Source: Actinomycetota bacterium
GTDB lineage: Bacteria; Actinomycetota; Acidimicrobiia; IMCC26256; PALSA-610
NCBI GenBank assembly: GCA_005773635.1
Contig: SXHN01000046.1
Span: forward strand, 61,848 to 125,847
Length of the DNA stretch: 64,000 bases
Reading direction: 5' to 3'
The position numbers and the translations under genes are program-made. The notes beneath the pieces were generated by a model. It saw nothing but the letters and a program-made list of their open reading frames with translations. It did no database searches and was not told the origin of the DNA. Below, in pieces: positions 25,775-35,006 of this stretch. Each line of letters starts with the position of its first letter. Position 1 is the stretch's first letter.

Positions 25775-26863
25775 TCAGCGCAAAAACTCCGGGACATCAA
25801 AGTCGTCGTCGCCACCCAAGTCGAGGGCATCATCGCCAAGAATCGACTCTTCTTGCTCAAGTTCTTTGCGCAATCCAAGATCGGCGCCGCCGCGTAGTTT
25901 GCCCGACTCCCCTTCAAATCGGTCAAAGCCCGCGGCGATGACAGTGATGCGCGTTTCGTCACCGAGCGAATCGTCTATCACGGTGCCGAAAATGATGTTG
26001 GCATCAGGGTGGGCAGCCTGAGCAATGATCTCGGCGGCTTCGTTCACCTCGAACAAGCCGACGTCGCTCGGTCCAGTGATGGTCATCAAGATGCCTCGTG
26101 CGCCCTCGATGCTTGCTTCGAGGAGGGGGCTTGAAATCGCACTCCGGGCCGCGGCGACGGCGCGGCCGTCGCCCGACGCATTGCCGACACCCATCAACGC
26201 ACTGCCAGCATTGGTCAAAATCATCTTGACATCTGCAAAGTCAGTGTTAATGAGCCCTGGGGTCGTGATGAGATCTGAAATACCTTGCACGCCTTGGAGC
26301 AGAACTTCATCCGCCATCCGAAACGCGTTCAGCATCGTTGTCTTTGCATCCGAAACCTGCAATAGACGCTCGTTCGGAATGATGATGATCGTGTCGACTT
26401 TTTCCTTCAGCTTTTGAATTCCTTGCTCGGCTTGCACTGATCGCCGACGACCTTCAAATCCGAAGGGGCGCGTCACCACTCCAATTGTGAGTGCACCGAG
26501 CGATTTCGCCATCTCCGCAATCACCGGCGCCGCGCCAGTGCCTGTGCCGCCACCTTTACCGGCAGTGATGAACACCATGTCAGCGCCTTTGAGTACCTCT
26601 TCAATTTCATCACGGTGTTCCTCCGCCGCCTGGCGTCCGATGTCGGGATCCGAACCGGCACCCAAACCACGGGTGAGTTGACGACCGATGTCCAATTTGA
26701 CATCGGCATCCGACAGCAGCAGCGACTGCGCGTCGGTATTGACAGCGATGAATTCGACGCCTTTCAGACCAGCATCGATCATGCGGTTCACTGCGTTGCA
26801 GCCACCGCCACCAACGCCGACAACTTTGATTACAGCGAGATAGCTCTGCGGTGAGCCAAGCAT
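25775..26863 (-). CDS. ftsZ: Cell division GTPase FtsZ
   Basis: A 362-residue tubulin homologue that polymerises with GTP into the division ring. Seen: [18 protein letters not shown] at 12-29, the tubulin signature GGGTGTG at 104-110, the T7 loop region [15 protein letters not shown] that completes the neighbour's active site, and after a short linker the C-terminal peptide FDVPEFLR that binds SepF. The ATG follows AGAGGAGA by five bases. A promoter candidate lies in the 180-base gap before it, so ftsZ can be transcribed independently of the dcw operon. ftsA is absent, as usual in actinobacteria. Confidence 0.98.
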   Translation of the reverse strand: MLGSPQSYLAVIKVVGVGGGGCNAVNRMIDAGLKGVEFIAVNTDAQSLLLSDADVKLDIGRQLTRGLGAGSDPDIGRQAAEEHRDEIEEVLKGADMVFITAGKGGGTGTGAAPVIAEMAKSLGALTIGVVTRPFGFEGRRRSVQAEQGIQKLKEKVDTIIIIPNERLLQVSDAKTTMLNAFRMADEVLLQGVQGISDLITTPGLINTDFADVKMILTNAGSALMGVGNASGDGRAVAAARSAISSPLLEASIEGARGILMTITGPSDVGLFEVNEAAEIIAQAAHPDANIIFGTVIDDSLGDETRITVIAAGFDRFEGESGKLRGGADLGLRKELEQEESILGDDALDLGGDDDFDVPEFLR

Positions 26864-26940
26864 GGGGTTCTCCTCTTTGCGCTTGGGAAGCGTCCGGATT
26901 CAGCAACCCTCGACCTCATGTTGAGGTATAGAGTTATGTA

Positions 26941-26969
26941 AACCTACGGTACGCGTCGAGACTTTACAA
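26941..26969 (-). promoter_or_regulatory. Candidate ftsZ promoter (TTGTAA-17-TAGGTT)
   Basis: On the minus strand a -35-like TTGTAA (26964-26969) and a -10-like TAGGTT (26941-26946) are separated by exactly 17 bases, about 78 bases before the ftsZ start. A small perfect inverted repeat (CCTCA-TGT-TGAGG on the plus strand, 26914-26926) lies between promoter and gene. This is the only sizeable gap within the whole ftsQ-to-sepF stretch. Confidence 0.5.
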
Positions 26970-27043
26970 GATCTCGCGACAAATAGCAATCTTCAGCGCG
27001 CAAGAGTGGCTCCGACCTGGGCGGAAACAACATTTGACACCGC

Positions 27044-27892
27044 TCAACATCCTGCGACGGGGGCCGTCGGCACGCTCACATCTACGTAATCCCGACATGA
27101 ATCACCACGCTCCAGCACCGCAACCGCGGTCCGCAGCTTGAGATCGATGTCCACCAACCGACCCAGCCGGATATCGGTATCGACAAGTTTCACGACGACA
27201 CCCGACGGATCGGCGACGTCGATTGCCACCAACTGCGGCCGTAGTTGAGGCCCGAGCATGTCGGCCAGCTCCGCCACCTTCGCAGGAATCAACTGCGTTC
27301 CGTCGCGGGGTAGTTGCGTCACCCCGGTGATCTGGGGTAATCCGGCTGGCACCATCGCGGAACGCTGCAGCACCCGATCGTTCGCGGCGACAAGGGCCAC
27401 TTCGTTGCCGACAATCGCCGCCGCTGTCGCAACGTGTTCGACAACCCGGATTTCGACACGGTTCGGCCATCGCCGCACGACAGTCGCCGATTTGACCCAA
27501 GGCAAGGCTCGAACCCGTGCGGCCACGACTTCAGAATCGAGCGTCAACATTGATGGCTGCCCACGAAGTTCCGCGGTACGGCGAACAACGTCGGCGTCGA
27601 GTCGTTGTGTGCCTTGTACGCTAATTGCGCGCACCGAAAAAAGCCCAGATTGCGCTACAACCGCTCCTGTGAGTGCTGTCAGTACCAACGCGCCAAGCAC
27701 AAGTTGGCGACGTGAACGAGCACGAAATGCTGCCCGCGCTACCCCTTCGCGGCGCTGCACGAATCGATGGTCGATTTCCAGCTGCGAATATTGAGGCTCG
27801 AAGAACCCGCCCATCTGTGCGTAGGCAGTCCCCTCGAGTAAATCGTCGGACCGATCGCTCGAGGGTCGGTTCACAGTCCGCATCGAAGTCAT
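27044..27892 (-). CDS. ftsQ: Cell division protein FtsQ/DivIB
   Basis: A 282-residue bitopic membrane protein of the divisome, bridging FtsI/FtsW with FtsL and FtsB. Seen: a cytoplasmic N-terminus of about 65 residues with Arg-rich stretches, one membrane helix (QLVLGALVLTALTGAVVAQS), a POTRA domain starting FSVRAISVQGTQRLDADVV, and the FtsQ beta domain containing LPWVKSATVVRRWPNRVEIR. The ATG overlaps the murB stop by four bases, so it is translated from the dcw messenger. It is the last gene of the tight block before the ftsZ promoter region. Confidence 0.92.
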   Translation of the reverse strand: MTSMRTVNRPSSDRSDDLLEGTAYAQMGGFFEPQYSQLEIDHRFVQRREGVARAAFRARSRRQLVLGALVLTALTGAVVAQSGLFSVRAISVQGTQRLDADVVRRTAELRGQPSMLTLDSEVVAARVRALPWVKSATVVRRWPNRVEIRVVEHVATAAAIVGNEVALVAANDRVLQRSAMVPAGLPQITGVTQLPRDGTQLIPAKVAELADMLGPQLRPQLVAIDVADPSGVVVKLVDTDIRLGRLVDIDLKLRTAVAVLERGDSCRDYVDVSVPTAPVAGC

Positions 27893-28869
27893 TTTGACAG
27901 TTCCTTGTGTAGGTCCGGTGGATACTCAAAGCCCGCGCACTGCACCTCAGGTTGCAAATCGACGCCGTGCACCGCGTAGACACGAGACCTCACGAACGAA
28001 ATCAGCGAATACACATCGTTAGCGGTCGCGCCGGGGTTTGCCTGGATGAAATTGGCGTGCTTCGAACTCACTTCGGCTCCACCAACCGCCGCGTTCTTGC
28101 AGCCCGCGGTGTCGAGCAGTCGGCCCGCACTATCACCGTGTGGGTTTGCGAACACCGAACCCGCATTTGCTCCTCCCGGCTGATGCGCCCGCCGCCACGC
28201 CACGACATCATCAATGCGCCGCTCACAGGCATCGCGCAGGTCGAGCACGCCACGGAATCGTGCACTCGTAACAACCTGAGTTGGTCGAATCGCCGATGAC
28301 CGGTAGTCGAAGCGAAGTTCATGCGCGGCGATCGTGTTCAGCGACGCATTCGCAAGATCAAACACTTCGCAATCAAGCAACACTTCCGCAGTCGTTTGTC
28401 CGTGTCCGCCAGCATTCATGCGCACCGCCCCGCCCACCGAACCGGGGATACCGACGTAGAACTCCAAGCCTGCAACCGCACTCGCTGCGCTGCGACGAGC
28501 GAGCACTGGCAGCGGGACTGCTCCCCCGCTCACCACTACTGCATCTGCACCAGCATCGACGCCTGCGCCTGGTGGCAACAACATCTCGATGGATTCGAAG
28601 TCGCTGCCCAACATGACACAGACACCGTCGAACCCGCGGTCGCTGACTAACAAATTTGAGCCGCGCCCTATCACCAACGTTGGAAGCCCCTCTGGCAGCG
28701 CCTCGGCCAACGTCATGAGCTCTGATCTTGAGTTCGGCCGAACGACGACCCGAAGCGGTCCACCAACGCGCCAAGTACAGAGCGCGCCTGCAGGGGCATC
28801 CCTTTCGAGCGAAACCGCCGAACCGACGGCCGATACAAAGCGCTCGACCCAATCGCCTTCAGTCTTCAT
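27889..28869 (-). CDS. murB: UDP-N-acetylenolpyruvoylglucosamine reductase
   Basis: A 326-residue cytosolic flavoenzyme that reduces UDP-GlcNAc-enolpyruvate to UDP-MurNAc with NADPH. Seen: FAD-binding TWRVGGPLRVVVRP and LVIGRGSNLLVSD, the active-site block FYVGIPGSVGGAVRMNAGGH, GSVFANPHGDSAGRLLD with the proton-donor Ser, and the C-terminal catalytic Glu in DLQPEVQ. It overlaps murC by 11 bases upstream and ftsQ by four bases downstream. The placement between murC and ftsQ is the common actinobacterial order. Confidence 0.96.
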   Translation of the reverse strand: MKTEGDWVERFVSAVGSAVSLERDAPAGALCTWRVGGPLRVVVRPNSRSELMTLAEALPEGLPTLVIGRGSNLLVSDRGFDGVCVMLGSDFESIEMLLPPGAGVDAGADAVVVSGGAVPLPVLARRSAASAVAGLEFYVGIPGSVGGAVRMNAGGHGQTTAEVLLDCEVFDLANASLNTIAAHELRFDYRSSAIRPTQVVTSARFRGVLDLRDACERRIDDVVAWRRAHQPGGANAGSVFANPHGDSAGRLLDTAGCKNAAVGGAEVSSKHANFIQANPGATANDVYSLISFVRSRVYAVHGVDLQPEVQCAGFEYPPDLHKELSK

Positions 28870-30280
28870 ATTTCCGCGCTTCTAAGGCCCACAGCGCGTG
28901 CGCATCGGTGATGGTGCCGCATCCCAATGTGACAATGACATCTCCAGGTCGACCAAGGCGCCACGGCAAATCCGCTAGGTCGTCCAACTGTTCTATGAAT
29001 TCAACGACACCGTTCGGTGCAGCCTTGCGAACCGAATCGACGACGATCGAGGCGTCGATTCCCTCAATCGGGGCCTCGAACGCGGGGTCGAGCGCGGTGA
29101 CGACAACCAGATCGGCGGATCGCAACGCTTCACCGTATTCATGACCGTGTGCCGCGATTCGCGTATAACGGTGTGGTTGACACACCGCAATGACGCGATT
29201 CCAGCTTCCTTCCCTAGCGCGCGCCAGCGTTGTCGCGATCTCGGTTGCCGTATGGGCATAGTCGTCAACCAAATCGACGCCGTTGCACGAACCTCGGTGT
29301 TCGAATCGCCGAGCAACGCCTCGAAACGACTCAAGGCCAATCACGGCTGCAGGCCAGGCAAGACCAAGCTGATGAGCAAGTGTGGCCGCGCCAAGCGCGT
29401 TGGTTGCCATATCTCGTCCGCGTTGGCGCAGTTGCACCTCGACCTGTTCGCCGTGAGGGGCTTCCATCACGAGGCGCACGCCTGAAGACTCTGAGCGGTA
29501 CGAAATCAAGCGGTACTGCGCTTCGGCATCAAAACCATAGGTACGCGCCTGCGACCGCGCCGCGGCCACCGAACGGGTCGTGATGTCATCGTGGCACAAC
29601 ACAATGGGTCCTGAGCACCCGTCAACGAACGATTCGAAGCCCTGAACCAACCGAGCGAAACTGTTATCCCAATGCTCAAGATGATCAGCTTCAATGTTGG
29701 TGACCAAAACAGCCGAACGGTCAAATGCCAAGAACGAACGATCGCTCTCATCACCCTCAACGACGATCCACTTGCCATCCACATCAAACAATGCGTTCGT
29801 GCCAAGGGCAGCTGGTGTGCCGCCAATGAAGAAACTCGGGTGATGGCCTGCGCTTCGCAAGATCCCTGTGAGCATGCTCGCCGTACTTGTCTTACCGTGT
29901 GTGCCAGATACCACCGCCGCCGCGGGCTTCGACGCCACGATCAGTTGCATGGCTGACGATCGGTGCACAACGGGTATGCCATACGACTGTGCGGCAACGA
30001 GTTCGACATTGTCCTGCGGCACTGCCGTTGAGTACACGACCAAATCGATCTTCGGATGAACGTTCGATGCGCGGTGGCCGATCTCGACCACGATTCCTTC
30101 GGACCTCAACGCGGCAGTCGTACTCGTTTCGCGGACATCAGAGCCAACCACCTTGTGACCAAGCTGTTGTAAATACCGCGCAATGCCACTCATGGCTGCA
30201 CCGCCGATCGCGACGATGTGCACGAGGCTTGAGGGTTGCAGCGCGCGGTTCACAGGCGCGGTTTCGCGATCGATTCGCAC
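28859..30280 (-). CDS. murC: UDP-N-acetylmuramate--L-alanine ligase
   Basis: A Mur ligase of up to 473 residues that adds L-Ala to UDP-MurNAc. Seen: the N-terminal Rossmann signature HIVAIGGAAMSGIARYLQQL, the ATP loop VSGTHGKTSTASML, EGDESDRSFL, EADHLEHWD, and DDYAHTATEI with CQPHRYTR in the C-terminal domain. Two starts are possible: ATG at 30280, which overlaps murG by 31 bases, or GTG at 30253, which makes a GTGA overlap with the murG stop and gives 464 residues. The second matches the coupling pattern of the neighbours. Neither has a clear ribosome site. Confidence 0.95.
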   Translation of the reverse strand: MRIDRETAPVNRALQPSSLVHIVAIGGAAMSGIARYLQQLGHKVVGSDVRETSTTAALRSEGIVVEIGHRASNVHPKIDLVVYSTAVPQDNVELVAAQSYGIPVVHRSSAMQLIVASKPAAAVVSGTHGKTSTASMLTGILRSAGHHPSFFIGGTPAALGTNALFDVDGKWIVVEGDESDRSFLAFDRSAVLVTNIEADHLEHWDNSFARLVQGFESFVDGCSGPIVLCHDDITTRSVAAARSQARTYGFDAEAQYRLISYRSESSGVRLVMEAPHGEQVEVQLRQRGRDMATNALGAATLAHQLGLAWPAAVIGLESFRGVARRFEHRGSCNGVDLVDDYAHTATEIATTLARAREGSWNRVIAVCQPHRYTRIAAHGHEYGEALRSADLVVVTALDPAFEAPIEGIDASIVVDSVRKAAPNGVVEFIEQLDDLADLPWRLGRPGDVIVTLGCGTITDAHALWALEARKYED

Positions 30281-31353
30281 AGACGCGCAACGCGCACTGC
30301 AGCATCAGGTCGAGCCATGCCATGCGCAGCCACGCTCATGGCCGTAAGTCGAGCTTCGTCTGCCAGCAGCGAGTCGATCAACGTAGACAGAGTTGCGCCA
30401 TCGCAATGTGTTTCATCGACCACGACCGCTGCACCATCACGGGCGAGAGCTTCGGCATTCGTGTGCTGATGGTGCTCGGTTGCTCCCGACCACGGCACCA
30501 ATATTGCAGGCATCGCGGCGGCCGCGAGCTCAGCCACGCTGCCACCAGAACGGGTCACCATCAAAGCTGCACGCTTGTACAAGCACGCCATGTCGTGTTC
30601 ATAGGCGACCAATTCGAAATGTAACCGGTCGCCGTCGCGCCGTAAACCATCCAATGTTGCCGCGCATTTTGCAAAGGATCGTTGGCCGCTCACGTGGCGA
30701 ATTTGAACGTCGTCTCGGCTCCGCCACCGGTCAAATAGATCCAGCGCGACGGTGTCCAGCACCGCGGCGCCAAGCGAACCTCCGACGAACGCGATCAATG
30801 GTGGCGATTGCGGCGAGCGGACGACGCTCGCAATATCAGGGCGTACAGGATTGCCTGTCATCGAAGCACGCGCGAGTTTCGTGCCCTCTACCGACACCGC
30901 CGCGTTTGCACCAAGGGCGACCGCGATGCGATTGGCTAATCCGGGGTAACCATTTTGCTCGTGAACAAGCACTGGGATTCGCAACAAACGCGCCGCCAAA
31001 ATCAGCGGCAAAGTGACGTAAGCACCAAAGCCCACAACCACTTCGGGCTGGTAGCGCCTCACGATACGAACCGATTGTGTGAGCGATTTCAGAAATTGTG
31101 CGAGCACCACGACGTTCGCCACCGTCAGCCGTCGCTGCAAGCCACGTTGGAGCGCGAGCACGTCGTAGGCATACCCGGCGTTAGAAATTGCGGTCGTCGT
31201 CACTGGTCGAGACTCAGTGACGAAACGAATAGACGATTGAGGATGCCCAATCTCGGCCAGGGCGTCGGCGACCGCAATTCCTGGATATACGTGCCCCCCA
31301 GTGCCGCCCGCAGCAACCAACGCGAACACACGCGGCTGCGCCGCGATGCTCAT
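30250..31353 (-). CDS. murG: Lipid II synthase MurG (UDP-GlcNAc transferase)
   Basis: A 367-residue GT28 glycosyltransferase on the inner membrane face that adds GlcNAc to lipid I. Seen: VAAGGTGGHVYPGIAVADAL at the start, GFGAYVTLPLILAA, VHEQNGYPGLANR, AFVGGSLGA, and the donor site TRSGGSVAELAAAAMPAILV. The start at 31353 gives the standard MurG N-terminus and overlaps the ftsW stop by four bases; the open frame further upstream lies inside ftsW and is not used. Confidence 0.96.
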   Translation of the reverse strand: MSIAAQPRVFALVAAGGTGGHVYPGIAVADALAEIGHPQSSIRFVTESRPVTTTAISNAGYAYDVLALQRGLQRRLTVANVVVLAQFLKSLTQSVRIVRRYQPEVVVGFGAYVTLPLILAARLLRIPVLVHEQNGYPGLANRIAVALGANAAVSVEGTKLARASMTGNPVRPDIASVVRSPQSPPLIAFVGGSLGAAVLDTVALDLFDRWRSRDDVQIRHVSGQRSFAKCAATLDGLRRDGDRLHFELVAYEHDMACLYKRAALMVTRSGGSVAELAAAAMPAILVPWSGATEHHQHTNAEALARDGAAVVVDETHCDGATLSTLIDSLLADEARLTAMSVAAHGMARPDAAVRVARLCESIAKPRL

Positions 31354-32573
31354 GCGCTCGGCGCTGGTCGCATTGTGCGCGCACGTCGCACTGCGGGATG
31401 AGCGAACGATTGCACTGGCGCGGGCAACGAGCACTGCCGCGCGACATTCGAGAGCACCCCAACTGCCCCCATCAGCACGACCAATGACGTTCCACCAGCC
31501 GAAATAAACGGAAGTGGTGTACCCGTGACCGGAGCAAGCCCAACCACCATCGCGACGTTGATCACGGTTTGCCCACACACCCATGTAGTAATCCCGGCCG
31601 CGATCAACATTCCACCGCGATCCGGGGCCCGCAGCGCGATTTTGCAGCCGAGTACTGCGAACACCACAAAGAGCCCTAATACAAACGACGCGCCCACGAG
31701 GCCCGTCTCCTCACCAATAATCGAAAAAATAAAATCTGTGTGTGCCGCAGGCAAAAATCGCCACTTTGCGTGACCGTTGCCAAGACCCACGCCAAACCAT
31801 CCTCCGTTACCAAGCGCAATCAGCGACTGCTTGATTTGGTAGCCGGTGTTCAGTGGATCATCTTGTGGGTGCAAAAACGTAGTGAGGCGACGAAATCGAT
31901 ACGGCGCGGCAACGGCGAGGATGCCCACAGCAACAACGTTGCCAGCCATCAGGGCAAACAATTGTCGTCGAGGTATCCCTGCCGCAAAGAGAACGCCTGT
32001 CACAATCAACGAGACTTCAATCGCGGTATCGAGGTCGGGTTGCAACATCACCAAGAAACACACGAAGCCCATGACGATGAGTAGCGGTATCAGCACGCGG
32101 CGAACATCTTCCAACTGATCAAGACGCCGAGTCAACAAGCGGGCCGCGAATATCAGCAAGACAAACTTGGCGAATTCGCTTGGTTGGAAGCCGAAGGTGC
32201 TGTTGACCCCGATCCAGCGTTGGGCGCCATTCACCCGCATACCGATTCCCGGCACCAATACCAACACCAAGAAGCCGACGGTGGTCACAAGCAACCAAGG
32301 TGCCCATCGCAGCCACACCCGATAGTCAATTCGCGCGCCGACAACGAAAGCAACGACACCGATCGCCGCAAACATTAACTGCCGATTAAATAGGTACCAG
32401 GCAGAATTGTCTTTTGAAATCAGCATTACCGAGGATGCCGACAACACCATCACCAACCCGATGACGGTGAGCCCGCCTACAAGCAGCGCGATCATCCAAA
32501 ACAACGGCGCTCCGTCGCGGGTGGCTTGAGGAAACCCGGCGCTGGCCCACAGATTCTGTAATCGCTGTTTCAT
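31350..32573 (-). CDS. ftsW: SEDS peptidoglycan polymerase FtsW
   Basis: A 407-residue polytopic membrane protein with about ten helices that polymerises lipid II at the septum with FtsI. Seen: NRQLMFAAIGVVAFVVGARI, GAQRWIGVNSTFGFQPSEFA (containing the SEDS QPSE motif), QPDLDTAIEV with the catalytic-region Asp, GIGLGNGHAKWRFLPAAHTD-like region (here GVGLGNGHAKWRFLPAAHTD), and TGTPLPFISAGGTSLV near the end. It overlaps murD upstream and murG downstream by four bases each. RodA is the only alternative, and the dcw setting argues for FtsW. Confidence 0.96.
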   Translation of the reverse strand: MKQRLQNLWASAGFPQATRDGAPLFWMIALLVGGLTVIGLVMVLSASSVMLISKDNSAWYLFNRQLMFAAIGVVAFVVGARIDYRVWLRWAPWLLVTTVGFLVLVLVPGIGMRVNGAQRWIGVNSTFGFQPSEFAKFVLLIFAARLLTRRLDQLEDVRRVLIPLLIVMGFVCFLVMLQPDLDTAIEVSLIVTGVLFAAGIPRRQLFALMAGNVVAVGILAVAAPYRFRRLTTFLHPQDDPLNTGYQIKQSLIALGNGGWFGVGLGNGHAKWRFLPAAHTDFIFSIIGEETGLVGASFVLGLFVVFAVLGCKIALRAPDRGGMLIAAGITTWVCGQTVINVAMVVGLAPVTGTPLPFISAGGTSLVVLMGAVGVLSNVARQCSLPAPVQSFAHPAVRRARTMRPAPSA

Positions 32574-33958
32574 GCGACGGACTCCTCGCTCATCAACAAC
32601 ACTTCCCTCACGAAATCATCGCCGCGCGCGGTGTATCCGTCGGGATACATGTCAAAGGATGCGCAACCCGGAGATAGCAACACCACATCGCCCGACTGAG
32701 CGGCAGTGGCGGATCGCCGCACCGCGTCGGCCATTCCCGTTGCACGCTGCACTTCAACGAATCCTTCGAATGCCGCCGCGACCTCGCCGGCCGCGGCTCC
32801 GATCGCGACCACCGAACGAATCCGAGAGACGACCGATCGAAGGATCGAAAGATCGAGGCCCTTGTTCAGGCCACCAGCGATCAATACGACCGAGTCGAAG
32901 GCCGATACGGCTCGAAGCGTGGCGTGCGGATTCGTCGCCTTCGAATCGTTGAAATATTTCACTCCGAGATTCTCGCCGATGAACTGCACACGGTGAGGGA
33001 GGGTTTCGTAATTTCTCAAGACCGAAACGACACTCGCAAGATCCGCAGACGCGCCGAGCAGCGATCGCGTAGCGAAGGTCGCTGCACACGCGCAGAGCGA
33101 GTTGGTGAGGTCGTGTGGAAGGCTCCGGGGCAACTCGGCAATCTTCACCATTTCTTCGCCGTACGCAACGAGCGCCTCCCGTTCAACACGAAATTCGCCG
33201 TCCCCATTTTCCGCGATCGTGACAGTTAGAACCTTAGGCCTCAATCGGGATCTCTGATCAGTTGAGCCGTCAACCGAAATTGATCGCACAACATCGTCGT
33301 CAATATTCAGCACCAAAGCGTCGTCCTGCGTTTGGAAACGGGCGATTCGTGATTTGGCCGCTTTGTACGCATTCAATGTGCCGTGCCAGTCGAGATGGTC
33401 ATCAGCGATGTTCAGGATCACCGCTACCCTCGGACGCCAATGCTGCGTGACGAACTCCAACTGAAAACTCGAAACCTCAGCCACGATCACATCAAGGTCG
33501 TCGCCCACAAACGAAATGAGCGGTGTGCCAATGTTGCCGCCGCTCGCCACCTTCAACCCCCCTGCTTGCAGCATCGCCGTGGTCATTTCGACCGTGGTGG
33601 TCTTGCCGTTCGTACCCGTTATCGCAACGATCGGAAACGAAAACCGTTCAGCCGCGAGATCAATTTCGCTGCGGACAGGAGTTTGACCTTCTCGAGCCGC
33701 GACAAGAACTGGGTGACTCGGCCTCACTCCGGGGCTCGGCACAACGAACTCACACTCGCGAACCAACGCGAACAGTCGCTGTGAATCAGGGCCAATTTCA
33801 ACGCGCGCGCCGATTCGAAGCACTTCGTCGACGCGAAGGCGCATTGACGCGGTCAACGGGCCATCGTCGATCACGACGACCGCGCGGCCTTCGGAAATCA
33901 GCTGCTTCGCAACTGCGAGTCCGGTCTTCGCGAGTCCGACAACGAGCGCGGGCTGCAT
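32570..33958 (-). CDS. murD: UDP-N-acetylmuramoylalanine--D-glutamate ligase
   Basis: A 462-residue Mur ligase that adds D-Glu to UDP-MurNAc-L-Ala. Seen: an N-terminal Rossmann start MQPALVVGLAKTGLAVAKQL, PSPGVRPSHP, the ATP loop ITGTNGKTTTVEMT, the conserved ILNIADDHLDWHG, YFNDSKATNPHATLRAV, and LLSPGCASFDMY near the end. The start at 33958 is the natural one, directly after the mraY stop (no overlap, one base between). It overlaps ftsW by four bases. Confidence 0.96.
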   Translation of the reverse strand: MQPALVVGLAKTGLAVAKQLISEGRAVVVIDDGPLTASMRLRVDEVLRIGARVEIGPDSQRLFALVRECEFVVPSPGVRPSHPVLVAAREGQTPVRSEIDLAAERFSFPIVAITGTNGKTTTVEMTTAMLQAGGLKVASGGNIGTPLISFVGDDLDVIVAEVSSFQLEFVTQHWRPRVAVILNIADDHLDWHGTLNAYKAAKSRIARFQTQDDALVLNIDDDVVRSISVDGSTDQRSRLRPKVLTVTIAENGDGEFRVEREALVAYGEEMVKIAELPRSLPHDLTNSLCACAATFATRSLLGASADLASVVSVLRNYETLPHRVQFIGENLGVKYFNDSKATNPHATLRAVSAFDSVVLIAGGLNKGLDLSILRSVVSRIRSVVAIGAAAGEVAAAFEGFVEVQRATGMADAVRRSATAAQSGDVVLLSPGCASFDMYPDGYTARGDDFVREVLLMSEESVA

Positions 33959-33959
33959 A

Positions 33960-35006
33960 TTAATCGGTGACTCCTGGAATCCCCAAGAAGTCCGCATAAA
34001 AGAGCCCCAATGCCAACGCCGCGCACGCTCCCGCGAAAATCCAAAAGCGAATTGTCACGGTCGTTTCCGGCCAACCCAGCAACTCGAAATGATGATGGAT
34101 CGGCGACATTCGCAGTATGCGACGCCCAAAGCCACGAAACGAAATGACTTGCGCGATCACCGACAACGTTTCAACCAAACACAATCCTGCAAGAATCGGA
34201 AGTAGCAACTGCGTGTGGGTAAGCAGCGCGAGCCCAGCCATTGCGCCCCCAATCGCCATCGAACCGGTGTCGCCCATGAAGACTCGCGCTGGGGCCGCGT
34301 TCCACCACAAAAAGCCAGTGCACGCACCGACGAGCGCAGCGGCAACCGCCATCAGATCCAGAGCTTGTGCCGGAAGTACGGAATAAATTTCTGCATGACG
34401 AAACTGCCAAAAGGCAATGATCGCAAATACTCCGAATACCAATACACCAGTACCAGTGAGCAGTCCGTCGAGGCCGTCAGTGAGATTCGCCGCGTTGGTG
34501 GTCGCCATAATCATGCCAACGGCGAGCACGATCCATCCCCACTCCCCGAGGTCGAATTCGAACTCACGAGTAAACGAAAGACGGGTTGAAACGTTTGCCC
34601 AGTGCACGGCGAGATACGCAAACACGAATGCCACGCCCAGTTGCCCGACCAACTTCCCGCGTTTACGAAGCCCAAGATTCCGCGAGTGCTTGATTCCGAG
34701 ATAATCGTCGAGGAACCCAATCATCATGCACCCGACGAGCAAAGCCATCAGAAGCAACCCAGACCTAGCAAAAGCGAATTGCCCACGCCTCAGGTGGGCG
34801 ATTGCATAGCCAACCAAGGCACCTGCCACCAACGTGAGTCCGCCCATGGTGGGCGTTCCGACTTTGGCAACGTGGGGATGCTCGGTCGGGCCATCGTCGC
34901 GGATCTGCTGCCCAACTGAATTCGCGCGAAGCCACCGAATGAGAAACGGTGTCGAAACAACAGTGAACACGAACCCACCGGCGAGCCCCAAGAACAGAGC
35001 AATCAC
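33960..35006 (-). CDS. mraY: Phospho-N-acetylmuramoyl-pentapeptide transferase
   Basis: A 348-residue polytopic membrane enzyme that moves phospho-MurNAc-pentapeptide to undecaprenyl phosphate, giving lipid I. Seen: TMGGLTLVAGALVGY, the catalytic GFLDDYLGIKHSRNLGLRKR, TTNAANLTDGLDGL with the catalytic Asp, FMGDTGSMAIGGAMAGLALL, and the His-rich loop MSPIHHHFELLGWPE. About ten hydrophobic segments are spread over the whole length. The start overlaps murF by four bases. Confidence 0.97.
   Translation of the reverse strand: MIALFLGLAGGFVFTVVSTPFLIRWLRANSVGQQIRDDGPTEHPHVAKVGTPTMGGLTLVAGALVGYAIAHLRRGQFAFARSGLLLMALLVGCMMIGFLDDYLGIKHSRNLGLRKRGKLVGQLGVAFVFAYLAVHWANVSTRLSFTREFEFDLGEWGWIVLAVGMIMATTNAANLTDGLDGLLTGTGVLVFGVFAIIAFWQFRHAEIYSVLPAQALDLMAVAAALVGACTGFLWWNAAPARVFMGDTGSMAIGGAMAGLALLTHTQLLLPILAGLCLVETLSVIAQVISFRGFGRRILRMSPIHHHFELLGWPETTVTIRFWIFAGACAALALGLFYADFLGIPGVTD

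Noticed and set aside
25775..27043. Missing or hidden ftsA between ftsQ and ftsZ
   Set aside because: The 180-base gap holds only a promoter; absence of ftsA with sepF present is normal in actinobacteria.
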